A stretch of DNA of 64,000 nucleotides from Cytobacillus sp. NCCP-133 (GTDB lineage: Bacteria > Bacillota > Bacilli > Bacillales > Cytobacillaceae), in the NCBI RefSeq assembly GCF_026011715.1, contig NZ_BRVM01000008.1, positions 1-64,000 on the forward strand. The letters are read 5' to 3'. Below, piece after piece: positions 1 through 7,994 of the stretch; positions within the stretch are counted from its first letter, which is position 1; each line of letters opens with the position of its first letter. Under the pieces are notes generated by a model, which saw only the letters and a list, made by a program, of their open reading frames with translations, did no database searches and was not told where the DNA came from. A program made the position numbers and the translations under genes.

Positions 1-121
1 TATGTTTGATCTCTAGGAGATTATCGCATATAAAAAAGCGACAAACCATGTGGGCGTAGTTTGACGCTTACAGTAGATTTGTAAATGTTTTGGGAAGCAT
101 GTGGACTGCTTCCCTTTCATT

Positions 122-190
122 TTTGGACAGGAAATCCGTCAGTTTTAGGACAATTAGCGACGTCAAGTTCTGGACAATATAGAACGTCAT
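122..190. repeat. Three GGACA-based short direct repeats
   Basis: GGACA occurs at 125, 148 and 172, each followed about 10-13 bases later by CGTC, giving three degenerate copies of a 23-24-bp unit. Serial short repeats like this are typical of terminal binding sites for TnsB/Mu-type transposases, so this may be the end of an older element into which the Tn3 transposon jumped. No matching inverted set was found to the right, so the assignment is tentative. The rest of bases 1-201 shows no gene I can support. Confidence 0.3.
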
Positions 191-201
191 TAACACTAAT
201 A

Positions 202-243
202 GGGGTCCCGCCAACATTTCGGAAATTTTGTACGCTAAGCAAA
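202..243 (+). repeat. Left terminal inverted repeat of the Tn3-family element
   Basis: 42 bp beginning GGGGT. It matches the reverse complement of 9164-9205 except at positions 6 and 8 of the repeat. It is flanked outside by TAATA at 197-201. Confidence 0.93.
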
Positions 244-301
244 ATTCGACACAAAAAAAGCCAAATACCTGTACGTTAAGGAATTTGGCTTACGCTATTG
301 G

Positions 302-3250
302 TTAGTTTTTATTTAAGGGTCTTAGTGAATTAGCTGGTAATCTATTTGAATCAAATTTATATTCTCCAAGAAAATTAATATGTTCCCATCCTAACGGTGA
401 AATGTGTGGAATTAATTCTTCTTTTAGGACATTATTTTTCTTAAATTCCTTTGTCACTTCACTTAAATACACAGTATTCCATACGCTTATTGCATTAATT
501 AATATATTTAATGCACTAGCTCTTTGTAGTTGATCTTGTATCCCACGTTCTCTGAATTCACCACGTTTACCAAAAAATAAAGCTCTAGCCAATCCATTCA
601 TGGCTTCTCCTTTATTTAGTCCACGATGTATCCTTCTTCTTAATGTTTCATTCGTAATATAGTCAAGAATAAAGATTGTTTTTTCAATTCTCCCAATCTC
701 TCGAAGAGCTGTGGCTATTTTATTTTGTCTTGCATATGAACCTAATTTCCCCATGATTAATGACCCAGAAACTCTTCCTTCTCGAATTGAATGTGCCAGC
801 CTTAAGACATCATCAAAATTCTCTTTAATAACGTTTGTGTTAATCTTGCCCCGAAGTATGCCTTTTATGTTTGAAAAATCATTAGGAGAAGAAATGGTAT
901 ATAATTTTGTATCACTTATATCTCTTAGCCTTGGTGCAAAACGAAACCCCAACAAATAGCTTAATCCGAAAACTTGATCCGTGTAACCAGCCGTATCAGT
1001 GTAATGCTCTTCAATTGAAAGGTCAGATTCATGATGTAACAATCCATCTATCACATGTACAGCATCTCTTGCATTCGTATTGATAACTTTTGCATAAAAA
1101 GATGAAAACTGATCACTTGTAAAACGATAAATGGTTGTACCTTTCCCAGTTCCATAGTGCGGGTTTGAATCTGCATGTAACGATGATACTCCAACAGGGA
1201 CACGCATACCATCTGAAGAAGATGTTGTCCCATCTCCCCAATATGTAGCTAAAGATAGACGGTGCTGATAATTTACCAGTGTGGCTTGAGCGCGAGTCAT
1301 AGCATCTTCATGTAATCTCCATTGCATAACATTGGCCATCTGGCGATATGAAATATCAGGAGTTGCTTCTGCCATTTTAGTTAATCCAATATTCGTCCCC
1401 ATCGCCATTAAGGTAGCCATTACAATAGATTTCTCCTCACCTTTAGGTGGCTGATTAGAAGAAGCGTGAATAAATGACTCTTCAAATCCAGTCCATTCAG
1501 CAACTTCCATTAATAAATCCGTAAGTTTAACTCTTGGAAGCATATTATAAAGAGATAAACTGAAATTTCTAGCTTCTTCAGGAGTATCTGCTTGTAGTCT
1601 CTCAACATGTATCTTTTGTTTCTCAATATTAATACCTTCAACTTTATCAATATTGTTGGAAATCCATTGAAGTTTCGTATTTAAAGTTTCACATCTTTCC
1701 TGTATATACTGTTCAAAACTTACATTAACAGCTATATTAGTCCCTTGACTCTTTGCTTTTCCCCAATCATCCTTTGACACTAAATATTCTTCAAAATCCT
1801 TATGTAATCGACTACCCTCAACCCAAACATCACCAGAACGGATATAGTTTTTGAGTTCTGTTAAGGCAGCCATTTCGTAATATTGACGGTTAATGTTACC
1901 CTCATCATCAAAAACATGTTTTTGCCAACGTTTAGGAACAAAACTCAAAGGTGATCCTTCAGGAAGTTTTCTTTTTCCAGAATCATTTAACTCACGTATG
2001 GTATCTAATGCCTTCAATAAAGACTCTGCTGATTTAGTAGATTTAAACTCTAAAGAATCTAACAGGATTGGAGTATATTTCCTTAAATAGTTATATCGAG
2101 TTTTTATTAAATCGAGATAATCATAATCCATTGGTCTTGATAATAATTTAGCTTCTTCAATTGATTCTACAATTTTCTCCCAAGGCATTACTTTCTCTAG
2201 TGCCACATAAGGATCAATTTCTTCCTCTTTGGCTTTAATTAAAGCCGCTCCTATATCTGCGTAATGCACAACTTTTTCATTTACTGACTTTCCATTTTGT
2301 TTTTGCATCTCTTCTTGAGTTTTTCTGCCTTTTGCTTGTAACACCATCATTTGTCTATCATGAATTTCAATGGCATGGTCAGTTAAATCTTGGGAAAGAG
2401 TGATTAAGTGAGCCACTAATAATGCATATCTTTTATCTTCTCTAAATCTTCTAAAAGAATGGGGTTCATATCTTGCCCCAATTCGTGCTAGTTGTAAAAG
2501 TCTATTAGGATGTATTAATGCCGTATCGGCCGTAATATTCATTTCTTTAATGTACTTTAATCTTTTTGTGACCTTTAAAAAAGATTCTGGTGAAGACTGT
2601 CCGGGAATCTCCCGGAGCCAAGCTAATTGAGTTTTATTATTGTTTACCGTTAAATCAATCAACTTTTCTAGTTCATGCTTATGTCTTTCAGATAGATTAC
2701 TTGTTAGTATGGAGTATATTTTTTTCTCTGCACGTGTTCTTGCCAACCAGACCATTCTCTCAATGGTTGGTATTGCAGGAAGGATTACTTTTTCCTTTCT
2801 TAATAAATCTATTGCAGTACGTACAAGATACATAGCATTTCCATTTTCTAATGCGGATTTTAAAAGAGCATTAGAAACCGTGCGATAATCACTGTTGTTA
2901 AAGTTTCTATATCCATATAATTGGCGTATTTCTTCTAAATGCTCACGCCTTGTTGTATCACGTTGAGCATATGAAGAGTAAACATCAGGATCTACATTAA
3001 TTTGATTTGCTATATATTTAATAAGGTTATCGGGTATCTCTAAAATATTAATTAAAGTGCAACCGGGGTTTCTAAGAATGCATAATTGAAGTGCGAACCC
3101 CAATCGATTATGATCTCTTCTATGATGATTAATAACATCAATATCATAATCCGATAGACTGTAATAAGAAGTAAACTCAAATTCTGATAAATTATTAAGG
3201 TTTAAAATTTCCTTTCTTTGTTCCGGTGTCAGCAGTTCTTTTACACTCAA
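302..3250 (-). CDS. tnpA: Tn3-family transposase TnpA
   Basis: 982 residues, the usual size for a Tn3-family DDE transposase, which binds the terminal repeats and carries out replicative transposition through a cointegrate. An N-terminal DUF4158-type region (through about residue 165) is followed by the long Tn3 DDE domain; segments typical of the family are visible near the C-terminal third, such as GDGTTSSSDGMR, HYGTGKGTTIYRF and HYTDTAGYTDQVFG. No frameshift or truncation is seen. It lies 36 bp downstream of tnpR on the same strand, so the two are probably co-transcribed. The start at 3250 is the first in-frame ATG after a usable purine-rich site. Confidence 0.96.
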   Translation of the reverse strand: MSVKELLTPEQRKEILNLNNLSEFEFTSYYSLSDYDIDVINHHRRDHNRLGFALQLCILRNPGCTLINILEIPDNLIKYIANQINVDPDVYSSYAQRDTTRREHLEEIRQLYGYRNFNNSDYRTVSNALLKSALENGNAMYLVRTAIDLLRKEKVILPAIPTIERMVWLARTRAEKKIYSILTSNLSERHKHELEKLIDLTVNNNKTQLAWLREIPGQSSPESFLKVTKRLKYIKEMNITADTALIHPNRLLQLARIGARYEPHSFRRFREDKRYALLVAHLITLSQDLTDHAIEIHDRQMMVLQAKGRKTQEEMQKQNGKSVNEKVVHYADIGAALIKAKEEEIDPYVALEKVMPWEKIVESIEEAKLLSRPMDYDYLDLIKTRYNYLRKYTPILLDSLEFKSTKSAESLLKALDTIRELNDSGKRKLPEGSPLSFVPKRWQKHVFDDEGNINRQYYEMAALTELKNYIRSGDVWVEGSRLHKDFEEYLVSKDDWGKAKSQGTNIAVNVSFEQYIQERCETLNTKLQWISNNIDKVEGINIEKQKIHVERLQADTPEEARNFSLSLYNMLPRVKLTDLLMEVAEWTGFEESFIHASSNQPPKGEEKSIVMATLMAMGTNIGLTKMAEATPDISYRQMANVMQWRLHEDAMTRAQATLVNYQHRLSLATYWGDGTTSSSDGMRVPVGVSSLHADSNPHYGTGKGTTIYRFTSDQFSSFYAKVINTNARDAVHVIDGLLHHESDLSIEEHYTDTAGYTDQVFGLSYLLGFRFAPRLRDISDTKLYTISSPNDFSNIKGILRGKINTNVIKENFDDVLRLAHSIREGRVSGSLIMGKLGSYARQNKIATALREIGRIEKTIFILDYITNETLRRRIHRGLNKGEAMNGLARALFFGKRGEFRERGIQDQLQRASALNILINAISVWNTVYLSEVTKEFKKNNVLKEELIPHISPLGWEHINFLGEYKFDSNRLPANSLRPLNKN

Positions 3251-3286
3251 GTTAGATCATTCCTTATAGATAATTTTGGTATAAGT

Positions 3287-3841
3287 CTAATTTACTTTGT
3301 CTAAGTATCTATACAGTGAGGTTTTACTGATTCCCGTTGCTTCTGTAATTTGATTAATAGTATAATCCTTACTTTTATACATTTTTATCGCCATTTCTAC
3401 TTTATCTTTTTTCTTTGTAGGTCTACCACCTTTTCTTCCTCTGGATCTTGCTGCTTGAAGTCCGGACTTTGTTCTTTCGCTAATAATATCTCGTTCTAAT
3501 TCGGCAATGCTTGCCATAGTACGAAAGAAAAACTTTCCCATTGCTGTTGAAGTATCAATATTGTCGTTAATTGAGATGAAATCTACTTCTAATTCATTGA
3601 ATAATTCACTAAGCTCAATTAGATGTTTTGTAGAGCGCGAAATACGATCAAGTTTATATACAACAATTTTGTCCCCACTGCGTAATACTTTAAGAAGCTC
3701 TTCTAATTGAGTTCTATCTTTTCTAGTTCCAGATAATTTTTCTTTATAGATTTTTTCTACTCCAAACCGTGTTAGTGAATCAATTTGCATATTCAAATTT
3801 TGTTCTTCTGTACTCACACGCGCATAACCGAAAATCATCAT
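3287..3841 (-). CDS. tnpR: Serine resolvase TnpR of the Tn3-family element
   Basis: 184 residues. The N-terminal catalytic domain of small serine recombinases is complete: GYARVSTEEQN carries the nucleophilic serine, with the YKLDRISRS arginine motif and the ELERDIISERT E-helix region. The C-terminal helix-turn-helix (about residues 140-182, GRPTKKK to ISKTSLYRYL) binds DNA. Its job is to resolve the cointegrate made by TnpA at the res site just upstream. It is first in the tnpR-tnpA unit. The ATG at 3841 or the next one at 3838 could be used. Confidence 0.95.
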   Translation of the reverse strand: MMIFGYARVSTEEQNLNMQIDSLTRFGVEKIYKEKLSGTRKDRTQLEELLKVLRSGDKIVVYKLDRISRSTKHLIELSELFNELEVDFISINDNIDTSTAMGKFFFRTMASIAELERDIISERTKSGLQAARSRGRKGGRPTKKKDKVEMAIKMYKSKDYTINQITEATGISKTSLYRYLDKVN

Positions 3842-3874
3842 TCATCACCTGCAAAAGTTAGTTATGAACTTATT

Positions 3875-4030
3875 TTAGCACCAAAAACGGTATTGAAAAT
3901 AAAAAATGTTACTTTGATATTGGAAATGAGTTTTGGACCTCTAATCTAGAAAAAAAGGGTTCATTTAATATCTTCAATCTAAAGTTCCATAAACGTCCGT
4001 TTTTGATACCATAACCGGTAAATACTACTC
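3875..4030. other. Probable res site of the transposon
   Basis: The space upstream of tnpR contains an inverted pair of related sites: CCAAAAACGGTATTG near 3881-3895 and CCGTTTTTGATACC near 3999-4012, with a further ATAACCGG beside the second. Resolvase sub-sites lie directly upstream of tnpR in this family, and the pairing of diverged half-sites fits that. Exact sub-site limits cannot be set by eye. Confidence 0.5.
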
Positions 4031-4098
4031 AGGTAATAATGCATTAGTATTATATCTTTATAGTCTAATTGGATTATTTACAAATTTTTACTTAAAAT

Positions 4099-4165
4099 TT
4101 GTTGATTTCAGAATATTATTATAATAATATTGGTTTGTAAGTATTTCCTATTATGGGAGGTGAAT
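4099..4165 (+). promoter_or_regulatory. Probable promoter and ribosome site of the cargo operon
   Basis: A very AT-rich stretch ends in TATAAT at 4120-4125, a likely -10 box; a good -35 box at ideal spacing is not evident. GGGAGGTG at about 4155-4162 sits 8 bases before the ATG at 4171, a strong ribosome site that supports translation of the tiny peptide gene. Confidence 0.5.
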
Positions 4166-4170
4166 ACATA

Positions 4171-4260
4171 ATGAGATTCGAAGAGCGTAATGTATACGTT
4201 TGTGCCCCTGGTACAAAGCGAAATGTTTATGTTTGTGCACCTGGTACGAAACGTAAATAA
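4171..4260 (+). CDS. Putative RiPP precursor peptide with tandem NVYVCAPGTKR repeats
   Basis: 29 residues: a six-residue lead MRFEER, then NVYVCAPGTKR twice in a row, then a final Lys. At DNA level the two 33-bp copies differ at six positions, all synonymous, so the peptide sequence is being conserved. A strong ribosome site (GGGAGGTG) lies 8 bases upstream. It heads an operon with a Cys-decarboxylase-type flavoprotein, an exporter and a methyltransferase, which is why I call it a modified-peptide precursor. The basic TKR ends look like protease sites that would release two identical copies. It has no lanthipeptide-like Ser/Thr-rich core and the Cys is internal. I do not recognise the family. 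Confidence 0.8.
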   Translation: MRFEERNVYVCAPGTKRNVYVCAPGTKRK

Positions 4261-4271
4261 TTAGATTTAGA

Positions 4272-4307
4272 TAAAAGGTTTGGAAGAGATTCCAGGCCTT
4301 TTATTCA
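4272..4307 (+). terminator. Hairpin between precursor and flavoprotein genes (possible partial terminator)
   Basis: AAAAGG...GGAA-GAGA-TTCC...CCTTTT forms an imperfect stem followed by a short T/A run. In many peptide operons such a leaky hairpin keeps precursor transcript above the levels of the enzymes; that role here is inferred. Confidence 0.5.
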
Positions 4308-4324
4308 ATTACGGAGGGTTTAGT

Positions 4325-4879
4325 ATGGAATACAAGAAAATATTAATTGGAATATCAGGTTCAATCGGAGCTGTAGAAATACATAGTTACTTAACTGAGA
4401 TTCATCAAAGATTTAATTGTTCTATGAATATAATTATGACAGAAAGTGCTAAAAAAATTGTTAATCCTGATTCTCTAAAGTACTTTGTAGATGGATATGT
4501 ATTTGATAATATGTTTGATTCATATTCTGAATTTAAGATTCCTCATGTCCACTTACCAAATTGGGCTGATGTCTTAATTATTCTTCCTGCTACAGCAAAT
4601 ATTATCGGAAAAATTGCTAATGGGATAGCAGATGATTTATTAGCAACTACGGCAATGGCTGCTACTTGTCCGGTTATTATAGTTCCTAATACAAATGAAC
4701 ATATGTACAACCGTCGTGCAGTGCAGAGAAATATTCAGGAATTAAAGGAAGATGGGTATATATTTATAGAGCCAGAAGGCGAGGGAGTGCAATTATCAAC
4801 AAAAAAGAAAATCAAAGGGGCTATGCCTTCACCTAAAGAGTTTGTATCACAATTAGAAGGGATGATTTTGCATGCCTGA
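4325..4879 (+). CDS. HFCD-family flavoprotein, EpiD/LanD-type peptidyl-cysteine decarboxylase
   Basis: 184 residues from the ATG at 4325, which follows ACGGAGGG. The homo-oligomeric flavin-containing Cys decarboxylase fold is clear: GISGSIGAVE at the N-terminus, HVHLPNWAD with the probable catalytic His near residue 80, then PATANIIGKIANGIADDLL, the FMN-binding PxxANT-like motif, and PNTNEHMYN in place of the usual PAMNxxMW. EpiD and relatives oxidatively decarboxylate a C-terminal Cys of a peptide to an enethiol. The length suits a peptide decarboxylase rather than bifunctional Dfp. The neighbouring precursor has Cys at residues 11 and 22, so trimming after Cys would be needed first. A PPC decarboxylase or UbiX-like role is less likely in this setting. 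Confidence 0.85.
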   Translation: MEYKKILIGISGSIGAVEIHSYLTEIHQRFNCSMNIIMTESAKKIVNPDSLKYFVDGYVFDNMFDSYSEFKIPHVHLPNWADVLIILPATANIIGKIANGIADDLLATTAMAATCPVIIVPNTNEHMYNRRAVQRNIQELKEDGYIFIEPEGEGVQLSTKKKIKGAMPSPKEFVSQLEGMILHA

Positions 4880-6092
4880 AGCTGTTGTCAAAAAAAATGT
4901 AAATGTTCAACTTGATACGAGATTCAATCTAATTTTAGTGGGTATTCTATTTTCTCGTATTGGGACAAATATCTATATTTTGGCATTACCATGGGTTGCT
5001 TACAATTTGACAGGATCAGCCGTTATCATGGGAACAGCATTTGCAGTCGAAATGCTTCCTTTTGTCCTCTTGCTTCCTTTTGGTGGTGTACTTATAGACC
5101 GATTTGATAGAAGAAAACTGATGATTTTTGCCGACATTACAAGGACCATATTGGTGTTAAGCATTCCGATTATGTTTTGGATGGACGCTTTACTCATTCC
5201 TTCAGTTTTCATTATTGCTTTCCTTGTTTCTACATTGTCTTTTTTTGTAGACGTTCCTTTACAAGCTATTATCCCTCAGATAGTTTTAAAGGAGAATTTA
5301 ACAAAAGCAAATGCTCGGATTCAATTTATAGAGAATCTTTCCAGAACTGCCGGACCACTTCTTGGTGGAGCCTTGATAGGCTTGTTGGGAGTGTATAATT
5401 CTTTACTAATTAATAGCTTTTTTTACCTTGTGATGGCCCTATGTATCTTCATGATAGGTCAAATTCCCCGTATTAAAGAAAACGAAGATGTAGGGAAAAT
5501 TTGGGATGACATTAAAAAAGGGTTTTTGTATTTATGGAAACGCTGGGATCTACGTGTTATTGCATGCATTAGTGTTTTATCTAACTTTGGAATAGCACTA
5601 GTGATGTCGACTCTAGTTTATTACCTAAGAGATATTCTTAAAGTAAGTGCAACTTACTCAGGTATAGTCTTTGCTGCTATAGGAATTTTTGGTATGCTTG
5701 GTAGCTTAGTGGTAGAACCTTTGGTCAAAAAGTTCAAAAGAGGATATGTAATAAGTTTTCTGCCTATATTAGGCGGTGGCATCGGGGCCTTTATTGTGGC
5801 ATTATTCCCTAATTGGATAACTACAGCTATCGGTTTTGGGCTTTGGGGAGGATGCATTACCACTTTGAGCATACTGCTAAATACTTACAAACAGGAAAGT
5901 ATAGAAAATGACCTTTATGGCAGAGTTGAAGGTTCACTTACATCCATTTCATATTTATCTATACCACTTGCAGGTTTAATAGGAGGACTTGCAATTCAAG
6001 GTGTGGGAAGCGTGTTTACTTATCTAATCGCTGGTTGTTCAGTTATTCTTGCAGGCGTTTTATCTTTCTTTTCGCCGTTACGCAAGATATAG
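4872..6092 (+). CDS. MFS efflux transporter, probable peptide exporter
   Basis: 406 residues with about 12 membrane helices. It is of the drug-efflux (DHA3/MefE-like) type: an RIGTNIY start, the loop DRFDRRKLM between helices 2 and 3 matching MFS motif A, and a second-half NTYKQESIENDLYGRVEG signature. It overlaps the end of the flavoprotein gene by 8 bases, so the two are translationally coupled. In this operon the likely cargo is the finished peptide product, giving export or self-protection; the substrate is inferred. Confidence 0.85.
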   Translation: MPEAVVKKNVNVQLDTRFNLILVGILFSRIGTNIYILALPWVAYNLTGSAVIMGTAFAVEMLPFVLLLPFGGVLIDRFDRRKLMIFADITRTILVLSIPIMFWMDALLIPSVFIIAFLVSTLSFFVDVPLQAIIPQIVLKENLTKANARIQFIENLSRTAGPLLGGALIGLLGVYNSLLINSFFYLVMALCIFMIGQIPRIKENEDVGKIWDDIKKGFLYLWKRWDLRVIACISVLSNFGIALVMSTLVYYLRDILKVSATYSGIVFAAIGIFGMLGSLVVEPLVKKFKRGYVISFLPILGGGIGAFIVALFPNWITTAIGFGLWGGCITTLSILLNTYKQESIENDLYGRVEGSLTSISYLSIPLAGLIGGLAIQGVGSVFTYLIAGCSVILAGVLSFFSPLRKI

Positions 6093-6106
6093 AAGGAGAT
6101 TAAATT

Positions 6107-7981
6107 ATGATTCAAGACCTATATACGAACGGCAATAGTAAATTTATTTTAAATAGTTATCAACCTATCTCTCAGGACTCTCCTAGGCATATATCTTATT
6201 GGATTGAGGGAAATGTAAGCATAGAAGAGTTGAAATCGGATATAATTCGTTCTTTTCCTGAGAAAAAGATTATTTTTTACACAAAATTAAACCGAATGGA
6301 ACGCTCTCTATTAAAACCCTTCAGGGATTTCCTTTTGGAACACAAATCGTCATGGATGGATTGGGATTGGGTAAAGGAATATAAATATGAACTTCAAACC
6401 TTATTTCCCAGTAGTAATGATGAAGATCGCCCTGATATTTTTAGCGTTTCTTGGGGCTGGTCTGAAGTAAGACTCAATAGAGAAATCCATTGGGGATTTC
6501 GTTTGGTTCATTTTGTCTCAAGGATTATTAGTAAGCTAGCAGAAATCCAGCCTGTTTCTATATTAATAGAGGACTTGCAAAATTCAGACCGCATTTCTAT
6601 ATATTGTATTCATCATCTAGCTTATAACTTAAAAGTTCAAAATTTAACGTTTATCCTAAACGTAAAGGGTTATTACTCACTGAACTATAAACTGGATAAT
6701 GGAAAAGGATTTACTAAGCTACTAAACAATTTAAAGGCAAAGATTGACCCAGTAATTATTAACGGAAGTGACTTGGTTATACAAGAAACTAAAACTTATT
6801 GTGCTTCAGATGATAGTTTAGAAGATAATGTTAACACATTTATACACACATTAAAGTCAAGTGAGGTTGAATATAATGAGGTATTGGAAAAGCTTCACAG
6901 CTCACTACATTTATTTAATCTTGAAAACGTATTGCTTTTAGGAGATATAATTCTGAATAACCTAAACAGGTTTACTTTAGAGCAACAAAAAAGACTTAGT
7001 TATGAGGTATGGAGACATATCGGAATCGCTCAGGTATTTATGGATGACTACAATAATGCGATACAATCTTTCATAAAAATGAAAGAGTACACAGAATCAG
7101 TTGGTGAGAAAGTTAAAGCTTGTCACTTAATTGCTACGATATATGGAAAGAGACTTAACAACATTGATGGGGCCAAGGAATATATACAAAAAGGAATGAA
7201 TATAGCCCAAAATAGCGATGATTTTCGTACCTTATACGAAAAAGGCTGGCTCTATAACTATGTTGCATACGTTTCATATTCTTTAGAAAAAGACTTCGAT
7301 AAAGCTTTGAACTATGTTAATCAGGCAGTAGAATTTCTTAAACCGTTTAAGAATTACACTCCGGATAGTAAAATTATGGACGAAATCGGGAATCCAATAT
7401 CTGCCGAACGCTTACTAGGTAACCTAACAGCAAATATTTCTTACCTTTATTTTTATAAAGGAGACTATCAGCAAGCACTAGAAGCATGGAAATCCCTTGA
7501 AAAAGATATTGTAGATGCCCCTGAAGTATTCAAGAAAGAGTATTTTTACTTTGAAGGCAATTTGTTTTTGCATTTAGGAATGTTTAGTCAAGCAGAAGAA
7601 TCTCTAAAGAAATCATATATTATTTGCGAAAAGTATAATGATATTTTCCATCAGGAGATAGTATCTCGTAAACTAGGATATACTCACTTTTTAATGGGAA
7701 AATATGAGGTATCCATGACTTATTACAAAAATTCATTTCAACTAAAGGAACTGTCAGGTAAAGCAATTACGAATAAAGATTATCAATCTCTTGTACTATG
7801 TCTTTTGTTATCTGGAGATATTACATCAGCTAACAAAAAAGTTGAAGAACTTAAAGGGTTTATCAGTCAAGAATTTGTTGATTTTTATGAAAACTCAAAG
7901 AGCTTGTTTAATAATGCTAATAAATTTTTAGAAGAAGGACCTGTTATACTACTAGAGCCTTTCCCGATGATGAATCTTTAA
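6107..7981 (+). CDS. TPR-repeat protein with a degenerate NTPase-like N-terminal half
   Basis: 624 residues, soluble. Residues about 1-230 resemble the front of STAND/LuxR-type ATPases: VSILIEDLQNSDRISIYCIHHLA looks like a Walker B/sensor segment (usual form EDLHWAD), yet I see no Walker A P-loop. Residues about 290-620 are helical TPR-like repeats, for example WRHIGIAQVFMDDYNNAIQSF, LYFYKGDYQQALEAWKSL, LFLHLGMFSQAEESLKKSY and YTHFLMGKYEVSMTYYKNS. TPR domains in Firmicutes often bind short peptides (RRNPP family), so it may bind the precursor or product as a scaffold, sensor or immunity factor. No helix-turn-helix is evident. It starts 14 bp after the MFS gene with an AAGGAG site. Confidence 0.75.
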   Translation: MIQDLYTNGNSKFILNSYQPISQDSPRHISYWIEGNVSIEELKSDIIRSFPEKKIIFYTKLNRMERSLLKPFRDFLLEHKSSWMDWDWVKEYKYELQTLFPSSNDEDRPDIFSVSWGWSEVRLNREIHWGFRLVHFVSRIISKLAEIQPVSILIEDLQNSDRISIYCIHHLAYNLKVQNLTFILNVKGYYSLNYKLDNGKGFTKLLNNLKAKIDPVIINGSDLVIQETKTYCASDDSLEDNVNTFIHTLKSSEVEYNEVLEKLHSSLHLFNLENVLLLGDIILNNLNRFTLEQQKRLSYEVWRHIGIAQVFMDDYNNAIQSFIKMKEYTESVGEKVKACHLIATIYGKRLNNIDGAKEYIQKGMNIAQNSDDFRTLYEKGWLYNYVAYVSYSLEKDFDKALNYVNQAVEFLKPFKNYTPDSKIMDEIGNPISAERLLGNLTANISYLYFYKGDYQQALEAWKSLEKDIVDAPEVFKKEYFYFEGNLFLHLGMFSQAEESLKKSYIICEKYNDIFHQEIVSRKLGYTHFLMGKYEVSMTYYKNSFQLKELSGKAITNKDYQSLVLCLLLSGDITSANKKVEELKGFISQEFVDFYENSKSLFNNANKFLEEGPVILLEPFPMMNL

Positions 7982-7994
7982 TGGAGTTGATTAC

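Noticed and set aside
85-279. 64-residue open frame on the plus strand at the left edge
   Set aside because: It crosses the transposon end and its target duplication, so it cannot be an old gene; no ribosome site.
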